NCBI GenBank assembly: GCA_934444735.1
Contig: CAKSDE010000001.1
Span: forward strand, 310,001 to 374,000
Length of the DNA stretch: 64,000 nucleotides
Reading direction: 5' to 3'
DNA from: an uncultured Clostridia bacterium
GTDB taxonomy: Bacteria; Bacillota; Clostridia; UBA1381
Below, one piece after another: positions 35,504 to 43,125 of this stretch; position 1 is the stretch's first letter; each line of letters begins with the position of its first letter. The notes under the pieces were generated by a model. It was not told the origin of the DNA. It saw only the letters and a list, made by a program, of their open reading frames with translations, and ran no database searches. A program made the translations under genes and the position numbers.

Positions 35504-36478
35504 ATGGAGAATAAGGTTAAAAAAATCGGTGTATTGACAAGCGGCGGAGATTCGCCCGGAATGAATGCCGCAATACGTGCGGTTGTCAGAACCGCTATAT
35601 ATCACGGAGTTGAAGTAGTAGGTATACAGCACGGTTATCACGGACTCTTAAACGAGGAATTCATGGAAATGGACGCAAGAAGCGTCGGTGAAACACTGCA
35701 AAAGGGCGGCACGATTCTGCAAACGGCAAGATGTCTTGAATTTAAGGAATGGGACGGCGTTTTAAAGGGTGCGGAAATTGCCAAAAAGCATGGAATTGAC
35801 GGACTTATCGTAATAGGCGGAGACGGATCTTTCCGCGGAGCAAGAGATCTGACACGTGCAGGCTTGCCGACAATTGCAATGCCGGGAACGATTGATAACG
35901 ATATTGCCTGCAGTGATTACACTGTAGGGTTTGATACTTGTTTAAATACCGTAAAGGACGCAATCGATAAATTAAGAGATACATCATCGAGTCATGACAG
36001 ATGCTCATTGGTTGAAGTTATGGGAAGAAATGCGGGATATATTGCAATTTATGCGGCAATTGCGTGCGGTGCTGAGGTTGTATTGATCCCCGAGAGAAAG
36101 TTTGATTTTGACAATGACATCATTTCACCGATCTTAGACGGTAAAGCACGCGGCAAAAAGCACAGCATTGTTATCGTTGCAGAGGGTATCGGCGGAGTAC
36201 ATGAAATGGCAAAAGAGATTGAAAAAGCAACCGGAATCGAGTCGAGAGCAACGGTTATTGGACACGTTCAGAGAGGCGGAAGCCCGACAATCCGCGACAG
36301 AGTGGTTGCAAGCCAGATGGGTTCTAAGTCGGTTGAGCTGCTCTTGGAGGGCAAGTCGAACAGAATTGTCTGCATGAGAGATGACCATATCACCGATGTT
36401 GACATTGAGGACGGCTTGAACATGAAGAAAGATGTTCCGCAGGATTTGATTGATTTGGCTAAAAAATTAAGTGTATGA
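35504..36478 (+). CDS. pfkA: ATP-dependent 6-phosphofructokinase
   Basis: 324 residues, typical of bacterial PfkA. Motifs in order: GVLTSGGDSPGMNAAIR (ATP site), VIGGDGSFRGARDL, PGTIDNDI with the catalytic aspartate, VEVMGRNAGYIA, and HVQRGGSPTIRDRV near the fructose-6-phosphate and effector sites. Glycines in GGDGS at the phosphate site indicate ATP rather than pyrophosphate as donor. It catalyses the committed step of glycolysis and is the third gene of the mtrB operon. Confidence 0.96.
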   Translation: MENKVKKIGVLTSGGDSPGMNAAIRAVVRTAIYHGVEVVGIQHGYHGLLNEEFMEMDARSVGETLQKGGTILQTARCLEFKEWDGVLKGAEIAKKHGIDGLIVIGGDGSFRGARDLTRAGLPTIAMPGTIDNDIACSDYTVGFDTCLNTVKDAIDKLRDTSSSHDRCSLVEVMGRNAGYIAIYAAIACGAEVVLIPERKFDFDNDIISPILDGKARGKKHSIVIVAEGIGGVHEMAKEIEKATGIESRATVIGHVQRGGSPTIRDRVVASQMGSKSVELLLEGKSNRIVCMRDDHITDVDIEDGLNMKKDVPQDLIDLAKKLSV

Positions 36479-36486
36479 TAAAAATG

Positions 36487-36525
36487 AGGAGCCGCAGCGG
36501 ATTTCGCTTAAGGCTCCTTTTAAGT
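36487..36525 (+). terminator. Weak hairpin after pfkA
   Basis: AGGAGCC (36487-36493) and GGCTCCT (36512-36518) form a 7-bp stem with an inner AGCG/CGCT stem, followed by only TTT. It lies between the pfkA stop and the GTG start chosen for the next gene, and may reduce read-through. Confidence 0.5.
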
Positions 36526-36542
36526 TGGGAGATGTTTTTTTG

Positions 36543-36962
36543 GTGTATATTTCAGAAACAGAGATAACCGTTCGCTATGCGGAAACAGACAGAATGGGCA
36601 TTGTGCATCATTCGAGATATTATCCGTGGTTCGAGGTAGCACGCGGGGATTTTATAAAGAAGTTCGGCATAAAATACAGCGAGATGGAGGAAATGGGGAT
36701 TTTAATGCCACTGACCGAAACTCATGCGAAGTATATCCGCGGTGTGACGTATGAGGACGAAGTGATTGTAACCTGCAAATTGGTGAATTTAGGTGTTGCA
36801 AAATGCACATTTGAATATGAAGTGATAAAAAAAGATGATGGAATGATTGTTACAAAAGGAAGTACGGTGCATGGGTTCGTTGATAAGGATTTTGTCCCGA
36901 TGAATCTTAAGAAGAAGCACTATGATATATGGAAGAAAATGGCGGATTTAATGGAAAAGTAA
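36543..36962 (+). CDS. Hot-dog fold acyl-CoA thioesterase, YbgC/FadM-like
   Basis: 139 residues from the GTG at 36543. The family usually begins YISETEITVRYAETDRMG, which starts right at this GTG behind GGGAG. A longer frame from 36471 would add 24 atypical residues, overlap pfkA and include the hairpin. The catalytic aspartate lies in YAETDRMGIVHHSRYYPW. Members hydrolyse acyl-CoA thioesters as tetramers in the cytoplasm; the chain length preferred is unknown. Confidence 0.88.
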   Translation: MYISETEITVRYAETDRMGIVHHSRYYPWFEVARGDFIKKFGIKYSEMEEMGILMPLTETHAKYIRGVTYEDEVIVTCKLVNLGVAKCTFEYEVIKKDDGMIVTKGSTVHGFVDKDFVPMNLKKKHYDIWKKMADLMEK

Positions 36963-37010
36963 GAAAGGTTCGGTTTGAACTTTTTACAGCTATAATAAGG
37001 AGGACAGCGA

Positions 37011-37958
37011 ATGAAAATAACGGTACTTGACGCAGGGACTTTGGGAAATGACGTGGATTTGTCGGTTATCACCGATTTGGGCGATGCCGAACTGTTTGAA
37101 AAGACAGCGGAAGATGAGGCGGCAGAGAGGATAAAAGACTCGGAAGTGGTTATTTTAAATAAGGTCAAATTAAATGAAAACAATTTGCGTAATGCGGATA
37201 AATTAAAGCTGATATGCATTACCGCTACGGGATTTGATAATGTTGATGTGGAGTATTGCCGCAAAAAGGGGATAGCGGTCTGCAATGTGTGCGGATATTC
37301 GACCGATTCTGTTGCACAGCTCACTGTTTTAACCGCACTGGCGCTTGTTATGCATTTAGAGGAATATGACAGATTTGTAAAATCGGGAGAATATACCAAA
37401 AGCGGTATGCATAACAGGCTTTCGCCGGCATTTCATGAGGTAAGCTCGATGACATGGGGAATTGTCGGATACGGAAATATCGGTAGAAAGGTCGCACTCT
37501 CGGCGAAAGCTTTGGGAGCAAAGGTGCTTGCCTATAAAAGAACGCCTGTTTCGGACGCGGAATGTGTTGATTTGGACACATTGTGCGAAAAATCCGATAT
37601 AATCACAATCCATCTGCCGCTTACCGAGGATACGCGGGAGATTATCGGCAAAAGAGAGATTGAGCTGATGAAAAAAAGCGCGGTTGTAGTGAATATGGCA
37701 AGAGGTGCGGTAATAGATGAAAAAGCTTTTGCCGATGCGGTTAAATGCAATAGAATAGGCGGTTTTGCAACGGATGTGTACAGTGTCGAGCCGATGGAAA
37801 AGGACAGTCCGTATACGGAAATCCTAAACGGCAAAAATGTGATATTTACACCGCATATGGCATGGGGAGCGTATGAGGCGAGAATGAGATGTTTAGAAGA
37901 AATACGCGAAAATATAAAGGCATTTTATGCAGGAGAAAAAAGAAACAGGGTAGACTGA
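37011..37958 (+). CDS. D-2-hydroxyacid dehydrogenase (glycerate dehydrogenase/hydroxypyruvate reductase type)
   Basis: 315 residues with the NAD-dependent D-isomer dehydrogenase layout. The Rossmann motif GIVGYGNIGRKVA is near residue 147, the substrate arginine is in NMARGAVID, the catalytic glutamate in YSVEPMEKD and the histidine in TPHMAWGAYEAR. Unlike SerA it has no ACT domain. The sequence around ATGFDNVDVEYCRKKGIAVC fits enzymes annotated as glycerate dehydrogenase or hydroxypyruvate reductase, but lactate or another 2-oxoacid is possible. AAGGAGG precedes the ATG. It stands 48 bases after the thioesterase gene. Confidence 0.88.
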   Translation: MKITVLDAGTLGNDVDLSVITDLGDAELFEKTAEDEAAERIKDSEVVILNKVKLNENNLRNADKLKLICITATGFDNVDVEYCRKKGIAVCNVCGYSTDSVAQLTVLTALALVMHLEEYDRFVKSGEYTKSGMHNRLSPAFHEVSSMTWGIVGYGNIGRKVALSAKALGAKVLAYKRTPVSDAECVDLDTLCEKSDIITIHLPLTEDTREIIGKREIELMKKSAVVVNMARGAVIDEKAFADAVKCNRIGGFATDVYSVEPMEKDSPYTEILNGKNVIFTPHMAWGAYEARMRCLEEIRENIKAFYAGEKRNRVD

Positions 37959-38042
37959 AAAAAACAGGAATAAAATTAAGCGGGAAACAGTACAATAGAG
38001 ATATAAATGTATACGCCGAATGCGGCGGAAAGGACGAAATCC

Positions 38043-39161
38043 ATGAAGAAATTTATATCTTTACTATGTACTGTTTCTTTACTTTTTTCGATGACAACGG
38101 CTTTTGCAGAAGCACCCGAAGTCAGTGCAAAATCTATGATTCTGATGGAGGCATCGACGGGGCAGATTCTGGCGGAGAATAATGCAGATGAGCGTCTGCC
38201 TATAGCGAGTGTTACGAAAATCATGACGCTTTTGATTTTAATGGAGAATCTGGACTCGGGAAAGATTAAGCTTGACGATACGGTAAGCGTGAGCGAAAAT
38301 GCCATGAGCATGGGCGGCTCGACTATGTTTTTGGAGTCGGGGGAAGAGCTTTCTCTGGACGAAATAATAAAGGGTATTGCTGTTGCATCGGCAAATGACG
38401 GCTGCATTGCTGCGGCGGAATTTTTGTCGGGAGATGAGGCAAGCTTTATTGCTTTGATGAATGAGCGCGCAAAAGAGCTCGGAATGGAGAATACGCAGTT
38501 TAAAAATACGAACGGATTGGACGAAGAAGGGCATTTTTCCTCGGCAAGAGATGTGGCGATTATGTCGAGAGAACTCATACGGCATGAGAAAATATTTGAT
38601 TACACGACAATCTGGACGGGAAAAATGCATAATGATAAATTTGATTTATCCAATACAAATAAGCTGATACGCTTTTATCATGGGGCAAACGGGTTAAAGA
38701 CCGGCTCGACATCACAGGCAGGGTGCTGTCTTTCGGCAACGGCAAAGCGCAACGGAATGCAGCTTATTGCGGTGGTTTTGGGCGCACCCAATTCAAAAGA
38801 GCGGTTTGCCGGTGCGCGAAAGCTTTTGGACTACGGCTTTGCAAATTATGCGGTATATACACCGCAGGAAACGGAGAGTGTGAGCGTTAAAAAAGGGAAG
38901 AAGGATACGGTGAGCGTAAAGCTTGCCGACGGTGCCGGGATTTTGATCGGGAAGGGCAATGAGGAAAAAGTGGAAGAAGTAAGAGAGGTGCCGGAGGAGA
39001 TCGCAGCGCCTATTGCGGAAAATGACAAGGTAGGAATTGTAAAATTCTGCATTGACGGTGAAACTGTGGCGGAGCGTGATATTTTGGCGGCGGAAAGTGT
39101 GGCTAAAAAAGGAATTTGCGAAATGTTTCTGGACATTTTAAAGGGATTTATAAGAGTATAG
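38043..39161 (+). CDS. dacF: Secreted D-alanyl-D-alanine carboxypeptidase (peptidase S11, PBP5/DacF type)
   Basis: 372 residues from the ATG at 38043 behind GGAAAGGA; an earlier in-frame ATG at 38007 lacks a site and precedes the signal peptide. The signal peptide (KKFISLLCTVSLLFSMTTAFA) is followed by the three penicillin-binding motifs: SVTK (active-site serine), SAND, and KTGST. The C-terminal PBP5-type beta domain (about 275-345) follows, and the last ~15 residues (CEMFLDILKGFIRV) look like an amphipathic membrane anchor. It trims the terminal D-Ala from peptidoglycan stem peptides outside the membrane. The symbol is by similarity; dacB is also possible. Confidence 0.9.
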   Translation: MKKFISLLCTVSLLFSMTTAFAEAPEVSAKSMILMEASTGQILAENNADERLPIASVTKIMTLLILMENLDSGKIKLDDTVSVSENAMSMGGSTMFLESGEELSLDEIIKGIAVASANDGCIAAAEFLSGDEASFIALMNERAKELGMENTQFKNTNGLDEEGHFSSARDVAIMSRELIRHEKIFDYTTIWTGKMHNDKFDLSNTNKLIRFYHGANGLKTGSTSQAGCCLSATAKRNGMQLIAVVLGAPNSKERFAGARKLLDYGFANYAVYTPQETESVSVKKGKKDTVSVKLADGAGILIGKGNEEKVEEVREVPEEIAAPIAENDKVGIVKFCIDGETVAERDILAAESVAKKGICEMFLDILKGFIRV

Positions 39162-39170
39162 GATTTATTT

Positions 39171-39209
39171 ATAGCACGTATTGAAAAAGCGTTCAATATG
39201 TGCTATAAT
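39171..39209. promoter_or_regulatory. Nudix gene promoter overlapped by a 15-bp inverted repeat
   Basis: TTGAAA (39181-39186) and TATAAT (39204-39209) with a 17-bp spacer lie 20 bp before the Nudix start. ATAGCACGTATTGAA (39171-39185) and TTCAATATGTGCTAT (39192-39206) are inverted repeats with a single mismatch and a 6-nt centre, covering both promoter boxes. It is either a strong operator or a hairpin that also acts as the dacF terminator, though no proper T run follows (AATTGTTTT). Confidence 0.7.
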
Positions 39210-39228
39210 TGTTTTAGAGGTGAAAAAC

Positions 39229-39762
39229 ATGGAATTATATGAAAAAACGATAGAATCAAAAGAAGTTTATAAAGGGAAGATATTTACACTCAAAAGAGAT
39301 GTTGTAGAATTGCCGAACGGGAAAACAACCGAGCGTGATGTGGTATCACACCACGGCGGGGTGGGCGTTATAGCGATGACGGCAGACGGGAAAATCCCGA
39401 CGGTGCGCCAGTACAGAAAGGGGATTGAGAGAATAAGCTTAGAGATTCCGGCAGGAAAGCTGGAGCAGGGGGAGGATCCTTTAGAGTGCGGAAAACGTGA
39501 ACTGAAAGAGGAAACGGGATTTTCGGCAAAAGAGTTTTCGCTTATTACAAAAATTGCGCCGACGCCTGCTTATTGCAGCGAAATTATATATATTTACGAG
39601 GCGAAGGAGCTTATAGTGAAGGAGCAAAAGCTTGATGAAGATGAATTTTTAAATGTGGAATATTACACGCTGGACGAGTTGTACGAAATGATTCTTTCGG
39701 GGGAAATAATTGACGCAAAGACAATTGTGGCGGTGATGTATCTGTATAAAAAGGGAGAGTAA
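39229..39762 (+). CDS. Nudix hydrolase, ADP-ribose pyrophosphatase type
   Basis: 177 residues from the ATG at 39229 behind AGAGGTG; a TTG at 39181 would fall inside the promoter. The complete Nudix box GKLEQGEDPLECGKRELKEE-TGF matches the consensus at every fixed position, so Mg-dependent hydrolysis is expected. The N-terminal segment TIESKEVYKGKIFTLKRD and the strand RQYRKGIERISLEIPAGK are typical of the ADP-ribose pyrophosphatase subfamily (NudF). It likely cleaves ADP-ribose to AMP and ribose-5-phosphate. It converges with the AraC gene, sharing a terminator. Confidence 0.92.
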   Translation: MELYEKTIESKEVYKGKIFTLKRDVVELPNGKTTERDVVSHHGGVGVIAMTADGKIPTVRQYRKGIERISLEIPAGKLEQGEDPLECGKRELKEETGFSAKEFSLITKIAPTPAYCSEIIYIYEAKELIVKEQKLDEDEFLNVEYYTLDELYEMILSGEIIDAKTIVAVMYLYKKGE

Positions 39763-39785
39763 ATTTTATTTTACTCTCTTTTTTT
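39755..39785. terminator. Bidirectional terminator between Nudix and AraC genes
   Basis: GAGAGTAAA (39755-39763) and TTTACTCTC (39770-39778) form a 9-bp stem with T runs on the + side and a CCTTTTT tail on the minus side. It overlaps the 3' ends of both convergent genes. Confidence 0.85.
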
Positions 39786-40583
39786 AAACTCGCTCGGAGT
39801 ACAGCCGCAAATTTTTTTAAATACTCTGCAAAAATATGCGGTATCTTCAAAATTTAAGGTTTCGGCAATCTGAGAGAGCGGCATGATGTCGCTTTTTAAA
39901 AATTTTTTAGCCAGCTCTATTTTAGCACGAGAGCGGTATTGGGCGGGGCTCATTCCCGAATATTCCCTAAAAAGCCGCCTGAATGTACAAGGACTTACAT
40001 AACACATTCCTGCGATTTCTTCAATGGAAAGATCTTGATTTATATTTTTTTCCATATATTCGATTCCTGCTGCTATACTTCTGAATTTATGAGATATGTT
40101 TTTCTTGTGGTGTGCATTGCTCAAAAATGCCAGAATGGAATATAGCTCGGATTTTAAAAGCGGATAAGAGATTATCGGTGAGGAATATAGCGCCGCCATT
40201 TTCTCTATCTGTTTTTTTATTTCAAGCGGAGTTTCATTTTCGAGTACCGTAACCGAGTGCGCGCTGCAAAACGGAGCATTATGCATTTTGGTGCAAAATT
40301 CTATAAGGATTGTGGCGGGCGGTGTTTGAGAATTGATAAATCTGGTTTTGTACTCCGAGTGCTGCGGAATATATATCAGACTGTTTTTTAAAACGCGAAG
40401 TTCTGTTTTGTCGGGAAAGGTGTAGATTGCGTCGCAGTTTGCAAAATACAGGAGTGCGCTTGTTTTTCTCGGTGCACCGATTGTACTGAAAAAATCGCCG
40501 TCCTGCCAGTTCTGATTCATTACAAACAGATCGTCAAGATCATAATCTGCCTGATACAGTTCATTAAAATCAAGATATTGCAT
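39771..40583 (-). CDS. AraC-family transcriptional regulator
   Basis: 270 residues from the ATG at 40583; the frame extends to a GTG at 40592, but that GTG is part of the GAGGTG ribosome site. The N-terminal cupin-like sensor is followed by a C-terminal double helix-turn-helix (LSIEEIAGMCYVSPCTFRRL, PLSQIAETLNFEDTAYFCRV) and the family ending CGCTPSEFKK. It is divergent from the ThuA and Gfo/Idh/MocA genes, so it most likely controls them, probably in response to a sugar or derivative. The promoters of the two units are ~70 bp apart. Confidence 0.9.
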   Translation of the reverse strand: MQYLDFNELYQADYDLDDLFVMNQNWQDGDFFSTIGAPRKTSALLYFANCDAIYTFPDKTELRVLKNSLIYIPQHSEYKTRFINSQTPPATILIEFCTKMHNAPFCSAHSVTVLENETPLEIKKQIEKMAALYSSPIISYPLLKSELYSILAFLSNAHHKKNISHKFRSIAAGIEYMEKNINQDLSIEEIAGMCYVSPCTFRRLFREYSGMSPAQYRSRAKIELAKKFLKSDIMPLSQIAETLNFEDTAYFCRVFKKICGCTPSEFKKRE

Positions 40584-40601
40584 ATATTTCACCTCAGCTT
40601 A

Positions 40602-40631
40602 ATTATACCGTATTATAAAAAGATTTGTCAA
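40602..40631 (-). promoter_or_regulatory. Promoter of the AraC gene (minus strand)
   Basis: On the minus strand TTGACA (40631-40626) and TATAAT (40607-40602) are 18 bp apart, 18 bases before the ATG. Confidence 0.75.
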
Positions 40632-40650
40632 GAAAAAATGCGCGAAAAGT

Positions 40651-40662
40651 GCAATTAATTGC
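40651..40662. promoter_or_regulatory. Palindrome between divergent promoters
   Basis: GCAATTAATTGC is a perfect 12-bp palindrome between the two divergent promoters, 12 bp upstream of the thuA -35. It is a candidate regulator site, though AraC proteins more often bind direct repeats. Confidence 0.4.
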
Positions 40663-40674
40663 GTTTTTATTACA

Positions 40675-40703
40675 TTGAAAATAAGATAAAATAATGAGAT
40701 AAT
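40675..40703 (+). promoter_or_regulatory. Promoter of the ThuA-Gfo operon
   Basis: TTGAAA (40675-40680) and GATAAT (40698-40703) are 17 bp apart. The transcript would have a ~65-base leader before the ATG at 40777. Confidence 0.55.
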
Positions 40704-40776
40704 GGAAAAACAAGGGGATAGAAAAAACGGATATTTTTTATGCCCCTAAAACGGTATATAAAAGGAGGAACAAAAA

Positions 40777-41556
40777 ATGGGAAAAATAAACGTTACGGTA
40801 TGGAATGAATATATCCATGAAAGAGAGGAGGAGAGAATTGCAAAGGTGTACCCTAAAGGAATACACGGCGCTATTGCCGAAATGCTCGGAAAAGACGGCG
40901 AATATAATATAAGGTGCGCTACTCTGGATATGCCCGAGCATGGGCTTAGCGATGAGGTTTTGGATAATACCGATGTTTTGATATGGTGGGGGCATTTGGC
41001 GCACCATAAGGTGTCGGAGGAGGTTGCGGAAAAGGTTAAATCACGCGTTTTGGACGGAATGGGATTGATTGTTCTTCATTCGGGGCACCTTTGCAAACCG
41101 TTTGTAAAGCTTATGGGGACGGTGTGCCGTTCAAAATGGCGTGAGAATGATGAAAGGGAAAGAATTTGGGTTATTGAGCCGGCACACCCGATTGCAAGAA
41201 ATCTTCCCGAGTGTATTGTACTCGAACAGGAGGAAACATACGGCGAACGGTTTGAGATACCGACACCGGACGAGTTGGTATTTATAAGCTGGTTTTCGGG
41301 CGGAGAAGTATTTCGCAGCGGCTGCTGCTATAAGCGCGGTTTGGGAAAAATTTTCTATTTCAGACCGGGACATGAAGAGTATCCGACATTCTACAGAGAG
41401 GATATCACACAGGTATTGAAAAATGCAATAGATTGGGCAAAGCCGTCAAACGGTCCGAAACCGACTTTGGGGCATTTTGAGGCTTTGGAAAATGTAGCCG
41501 ACAAATTTGAGGGCGTGTCGGAGGATGTGCGGACTCATAAAAATTTATATAAGTAA
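40777..41556 (+). CDS. ThuA-like domain protein
   Basis: 259 residues with the class I glutamine-amidotransferase-like ThuA fold: VTVWNEYIHER at the start, DVLIWWGHLAHHKVSEEVAEK, LIVLHSGHLCKPFVKLMGT, and GLGKIFYFRPGHEEYPTF near the end. ThuA proteins are linked to disaccharide oxidation or isomerisation (trehalose use in Rhizobium), and many sit beside a Gfo/Idh/MocA oxidoreductase, as here. The exact reaction is unknown. AAAGGAGG precedes the start. With the next gene 20 bases downstream it forms a two-gene operon under the divergent AraC regulator. Confidence 0.87.
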   Translation: MGKINVTVWNEYIHEREEERIAKVYPKGIHGAIAEMLGKDGEYNIRCATLDMPEHGLSDEVLDNTDVLIWWGHLAHHKVSEEVAEKVKSRVLDGMGLIVLHSGHLCKPFVKLMGTVCRSKWRENDERERIWVIEPAHPIARNLPECIVLEQEETYGERFEIPTPDELVFISWFSGGEVFRSGCCYKRGLGKIFYFRPGHEEYPTFYREDITQVLKNAIDWAKPSNGPKPTLGHFEALENVADKFEGVSEDVRTHKNLYK

Positions 41557-41576
41557 AAAAGGCGGAGTGAGTTATT

Positions 41577-42629
41577 ATGGAAAATAAAAAAATAGGAATT
41601 ATCGGAGTCGGAGGAATTGCAAATTCAGTGCATATTCCGGGTATTGAAAAGTGCAGCGGAGCGGAAATTTACGCTATATGCGATATAAATAAAGATACGC
41701 TCAAAAGCGTTGTGGATAGGCTGGGGATCCCGGAGAATTTGCGTTTTTGCGATTATCGTGAGCTTATCGGGTGCCCGGAGGTGGACGCGGTTGAGATTTG
41801 CACCCCGAATTATCTGCACGTTGAAATGGCGCTTGCGGCGGCAGCGGCAAAAAAGCCGTTTAACATGGAAAAACCGCTCTCAATATCAATGGATACGGCA
41901 ATAGCATTAGAAGAGAAAATGAAAAGCGATTTTGTCCCGAATATGATGTGCTTTTCCTACAGATTTAAGCCTGCCGTACGTTATGCGAAGTGGATACTGG
42001 ATCGCGGAATGATCGGCGATATTGTAAATGTTAATGTGGAATATTTAAAATCAAGCGCATTTTGGGAGGGCAGACGCCTTGACTGGCGGTTTGTGAAAGA
42101 ATACGCGGGAACGGGTGTTTTAGGCGATCTGGGCGTGCATCTTATCGATATGGCAGAGTTTTTGCTGGGTAACATAAAAGAAGTTTCAGCAACGACCGAG
42201 ATTATCGTAAAAAACAGAAAAAAGCTTGACAGTGAAGAAATCGGAGAGGTGACGACCGACGATTATTGCAGCTTTCTGGCAAATTTTGAGAATAATATAA
42301 AAGGGACATTTCTTATTACAAGATGTGCGCTGGGCCATGCAAATACCATAAAATACGATATATACGGAACAAAGGGAGTTATTTCGTTTGATCTGGATCA
42401 CCCGGAGGTACTCGGTGTGTGCGTAGGTGAGGTTGACAGAATGTCCGAGGCGCTTCATACGGTAAATGTTCCGCATAGATTTTATGTGGAGCAGGAGCAG
42501 ACTTTTGCGGATATGATAAATGGAAAAGAATGTGAATATCTGCCGACATTAAAAGACGGGTTCAGAAGTCAGCGGATTTTAGATGCACTTCTCTTATCCG
42601 ATTCGGAAAGGAAATGGATCAGTATTTGA
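41577..42629 (+). CDS. Gfo/Idh/MocA-family oxidoreductase
   Basis: 350 residues. The N-terminal Rossmann domain (IGIIGVGGIANSVHIPGIEK) binds NAD(P), followed by VEICTPNYLHVEMALAAAAA and the family EKPLS motif (NMEKPLSISMDTAI). The C-terminal domain has the usual GVLGDLGVHLIDMAEFLLG catalytic region with histidine. Such enzymes oxidise or reduce sugars, inositols or glycosides. Paired with ThuA it probably acts on a sugar released by the glycosidases; the substrate cannot be told from sequence. Confidence 0.9.
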   Translation: MENKKIGIIGVGGIANSVHIPGIEKCSGAEIYAICDINKDTLKSVVDRLGIPENLRFCDYRELIGCPEVDAVEICTPNYLHVEMALAAAAAKKPFNMEKPLSISMDTAIALEEKMKSDFVPNMMCFSYRFKPAVRYAKWILDRGMIGDIVNVNVEYLKSSAFWEGRRLDWRFVKEYAGTGVLGDLGVHLIDMAEFLLGNIKEVSATTEIIVKNRKKLDSEEIGEVTTDDYCSFLANFENNIKGTFLITRCALGHANTIKYDIYGTKGVISFDLDHPEVLGVCVGEVDRMSEALHTVNVPHRFYVEQEQTFADMINGKECEYLPTLKDGFRSQRILDALLLSDSERKWISI

Positions 42630-42679
42630 GCGGAAAATACGGAGAAAAATAAAAAAATTAAAAAAATTAAAAAAAACAC

Positions 42680-42708
42680 TTGACAAATTGGCTTTTATGA
42701 GTTATTAT
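42680..42708 (+). promoter_or_regulatory. Promoter of the candidate orphan small RNA
   Basis: TTGACA (42680-42685) and TATTAT (42703-42708) are 17 bp apart; an alternative TATAAT at 42706 has a 20-bp spacer. No open reading frame of normal size follows. Confidence 0.65.
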
Positions 42709-42714
42709 AATAAT

Positions 42715-42860
42715 GTACTTACATTCACGCGGAAACAGGACATGGTTGCGAGCAATTGCGCTGTGCCCTGTTTTCCACTTTTATGTGGTATGTATAGAAT
42801 AAAAGGATAAAAATAATATGCTCCCGAAAACAGATCTCTGTTCGGGGGCATATTATTTTT
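42715..42860 (+). ncRNA. Candidate structured small RNA with strong terminator
   Basis: Between the Gfo gene and tRNA-Asp, a consensus promoter leads into ~145 bases with no normal gene. The first part has a stem GGAAACAGG/CCTGTTTTCC around an imperfect inner region, then a CCAC/GTGG mini-hairpin. The end is a 17-bp hairpin (42812-42828 with 42841-42857, one GU pair) followed by five Ts, a strong intrinsic terminator. An AAAGGA followed by an ATG at 42818 could encode a ~30-residue peptide, but that frame runs through the terminator. I do not recognise 6S, SRP or a known riboswitch. With the repeat copy and tRNA it fills the 42630-43332 gap. Confidence 0.5.
42812..42860 (+). terminator. Terminator of the candidate small RNA
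   Basis: AATAATATGCTCCCGAA and TTCGGGGGCATATTATT pair over 17 bp with a 12-nt loop and a T tail. Confidence 0.88.
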
Positions 42861-42911
42861 CGGAATTTGAGAGTATTAAAAAACACCGCCTACCGTTTAT
42901 CTTTTTTTGAG

Positions 42912-43037
42912 ATGATGTACGCCGTCGGGTAAGCCAAAGCTTTGGCTCGATTTATTAATTCCCAAGCTTTTTTCTTATCCCTTCCCTAAAAAAACAAAAG
43001 CTGTTAAAAAATCAATTGATTTTTTAACAGCTTTTTT
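42912..43037. repeat. Partial copy of the dispersed intergenic repeat
   Basis: The 3' half of the family is present: ATGTACGCCGTCGGGT, CCAAAGCTTTGGCTC, TTATTAATTCCCAAGC, and the closing hairpin. The 5' block with CTCCGGAACGCAAG is missing. It ends exactly against the tRNA-Asp CCA end, and its hairpin doubles as the tRNA terminator. Confidence 0.75.
42985..43033 (-). terminator. Terminator of tRNA-Asp, supplied by the repeat
   Basis: 42998-43033 is a perfect 36-base palindrome (AAGCTGTTAAAAAATCAA and its complement). On the minus strand it lies directly after the CCA end and is followed by TTTGTTTTTTT. Confidence 0.85.
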
Positions 43038-43113
43038 GGCGACCCGGATGGGGTTCGAACCCACGACCTCTAGCGTGACAGGCTAGCGTTCTAACCAGCT
43101 GAACTACCGGGCC
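43037..43113 (-). tRNA. tRNA-Asp (GUC), CCA encoded
   Basis: Read on the minus strand the acceptor stem is GGCCCGG with CCGGGTC (one GU pair), followed by discriminator G and genomic CCA. The D arm GTTCAGCTGGTTAGAAC, anticodon stem CTAGC/GCTAG with loop CTGTCAC (anticodon GTC) and T arm GTGGGTTCGAACCCCAT are all normal. It has its own promoter and a repeat-derived terminator, so it is a single-gene unit. Confidence 0.97.
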
Positions 43114-43125
43114 AATTGCTAATAT

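Noticed and set aside
36471..36542. Longer start for the thioesterase gene, overlapping pfkA
   Set aside because: The added 24 residues do not match the family, no ribosome site fits, and the segment includes the hairpin after pfkA. The GTG at 36543 starts exactly where homologues begin.
42818..42910. Short frame starting MLPKTDLCSG behind AAAGGA in the candidate small RNA
   Set aside because: It starts inside the 17-bp terminator stem and reads through it; the codons look accidental, so I kept the RNA/terminator reading.
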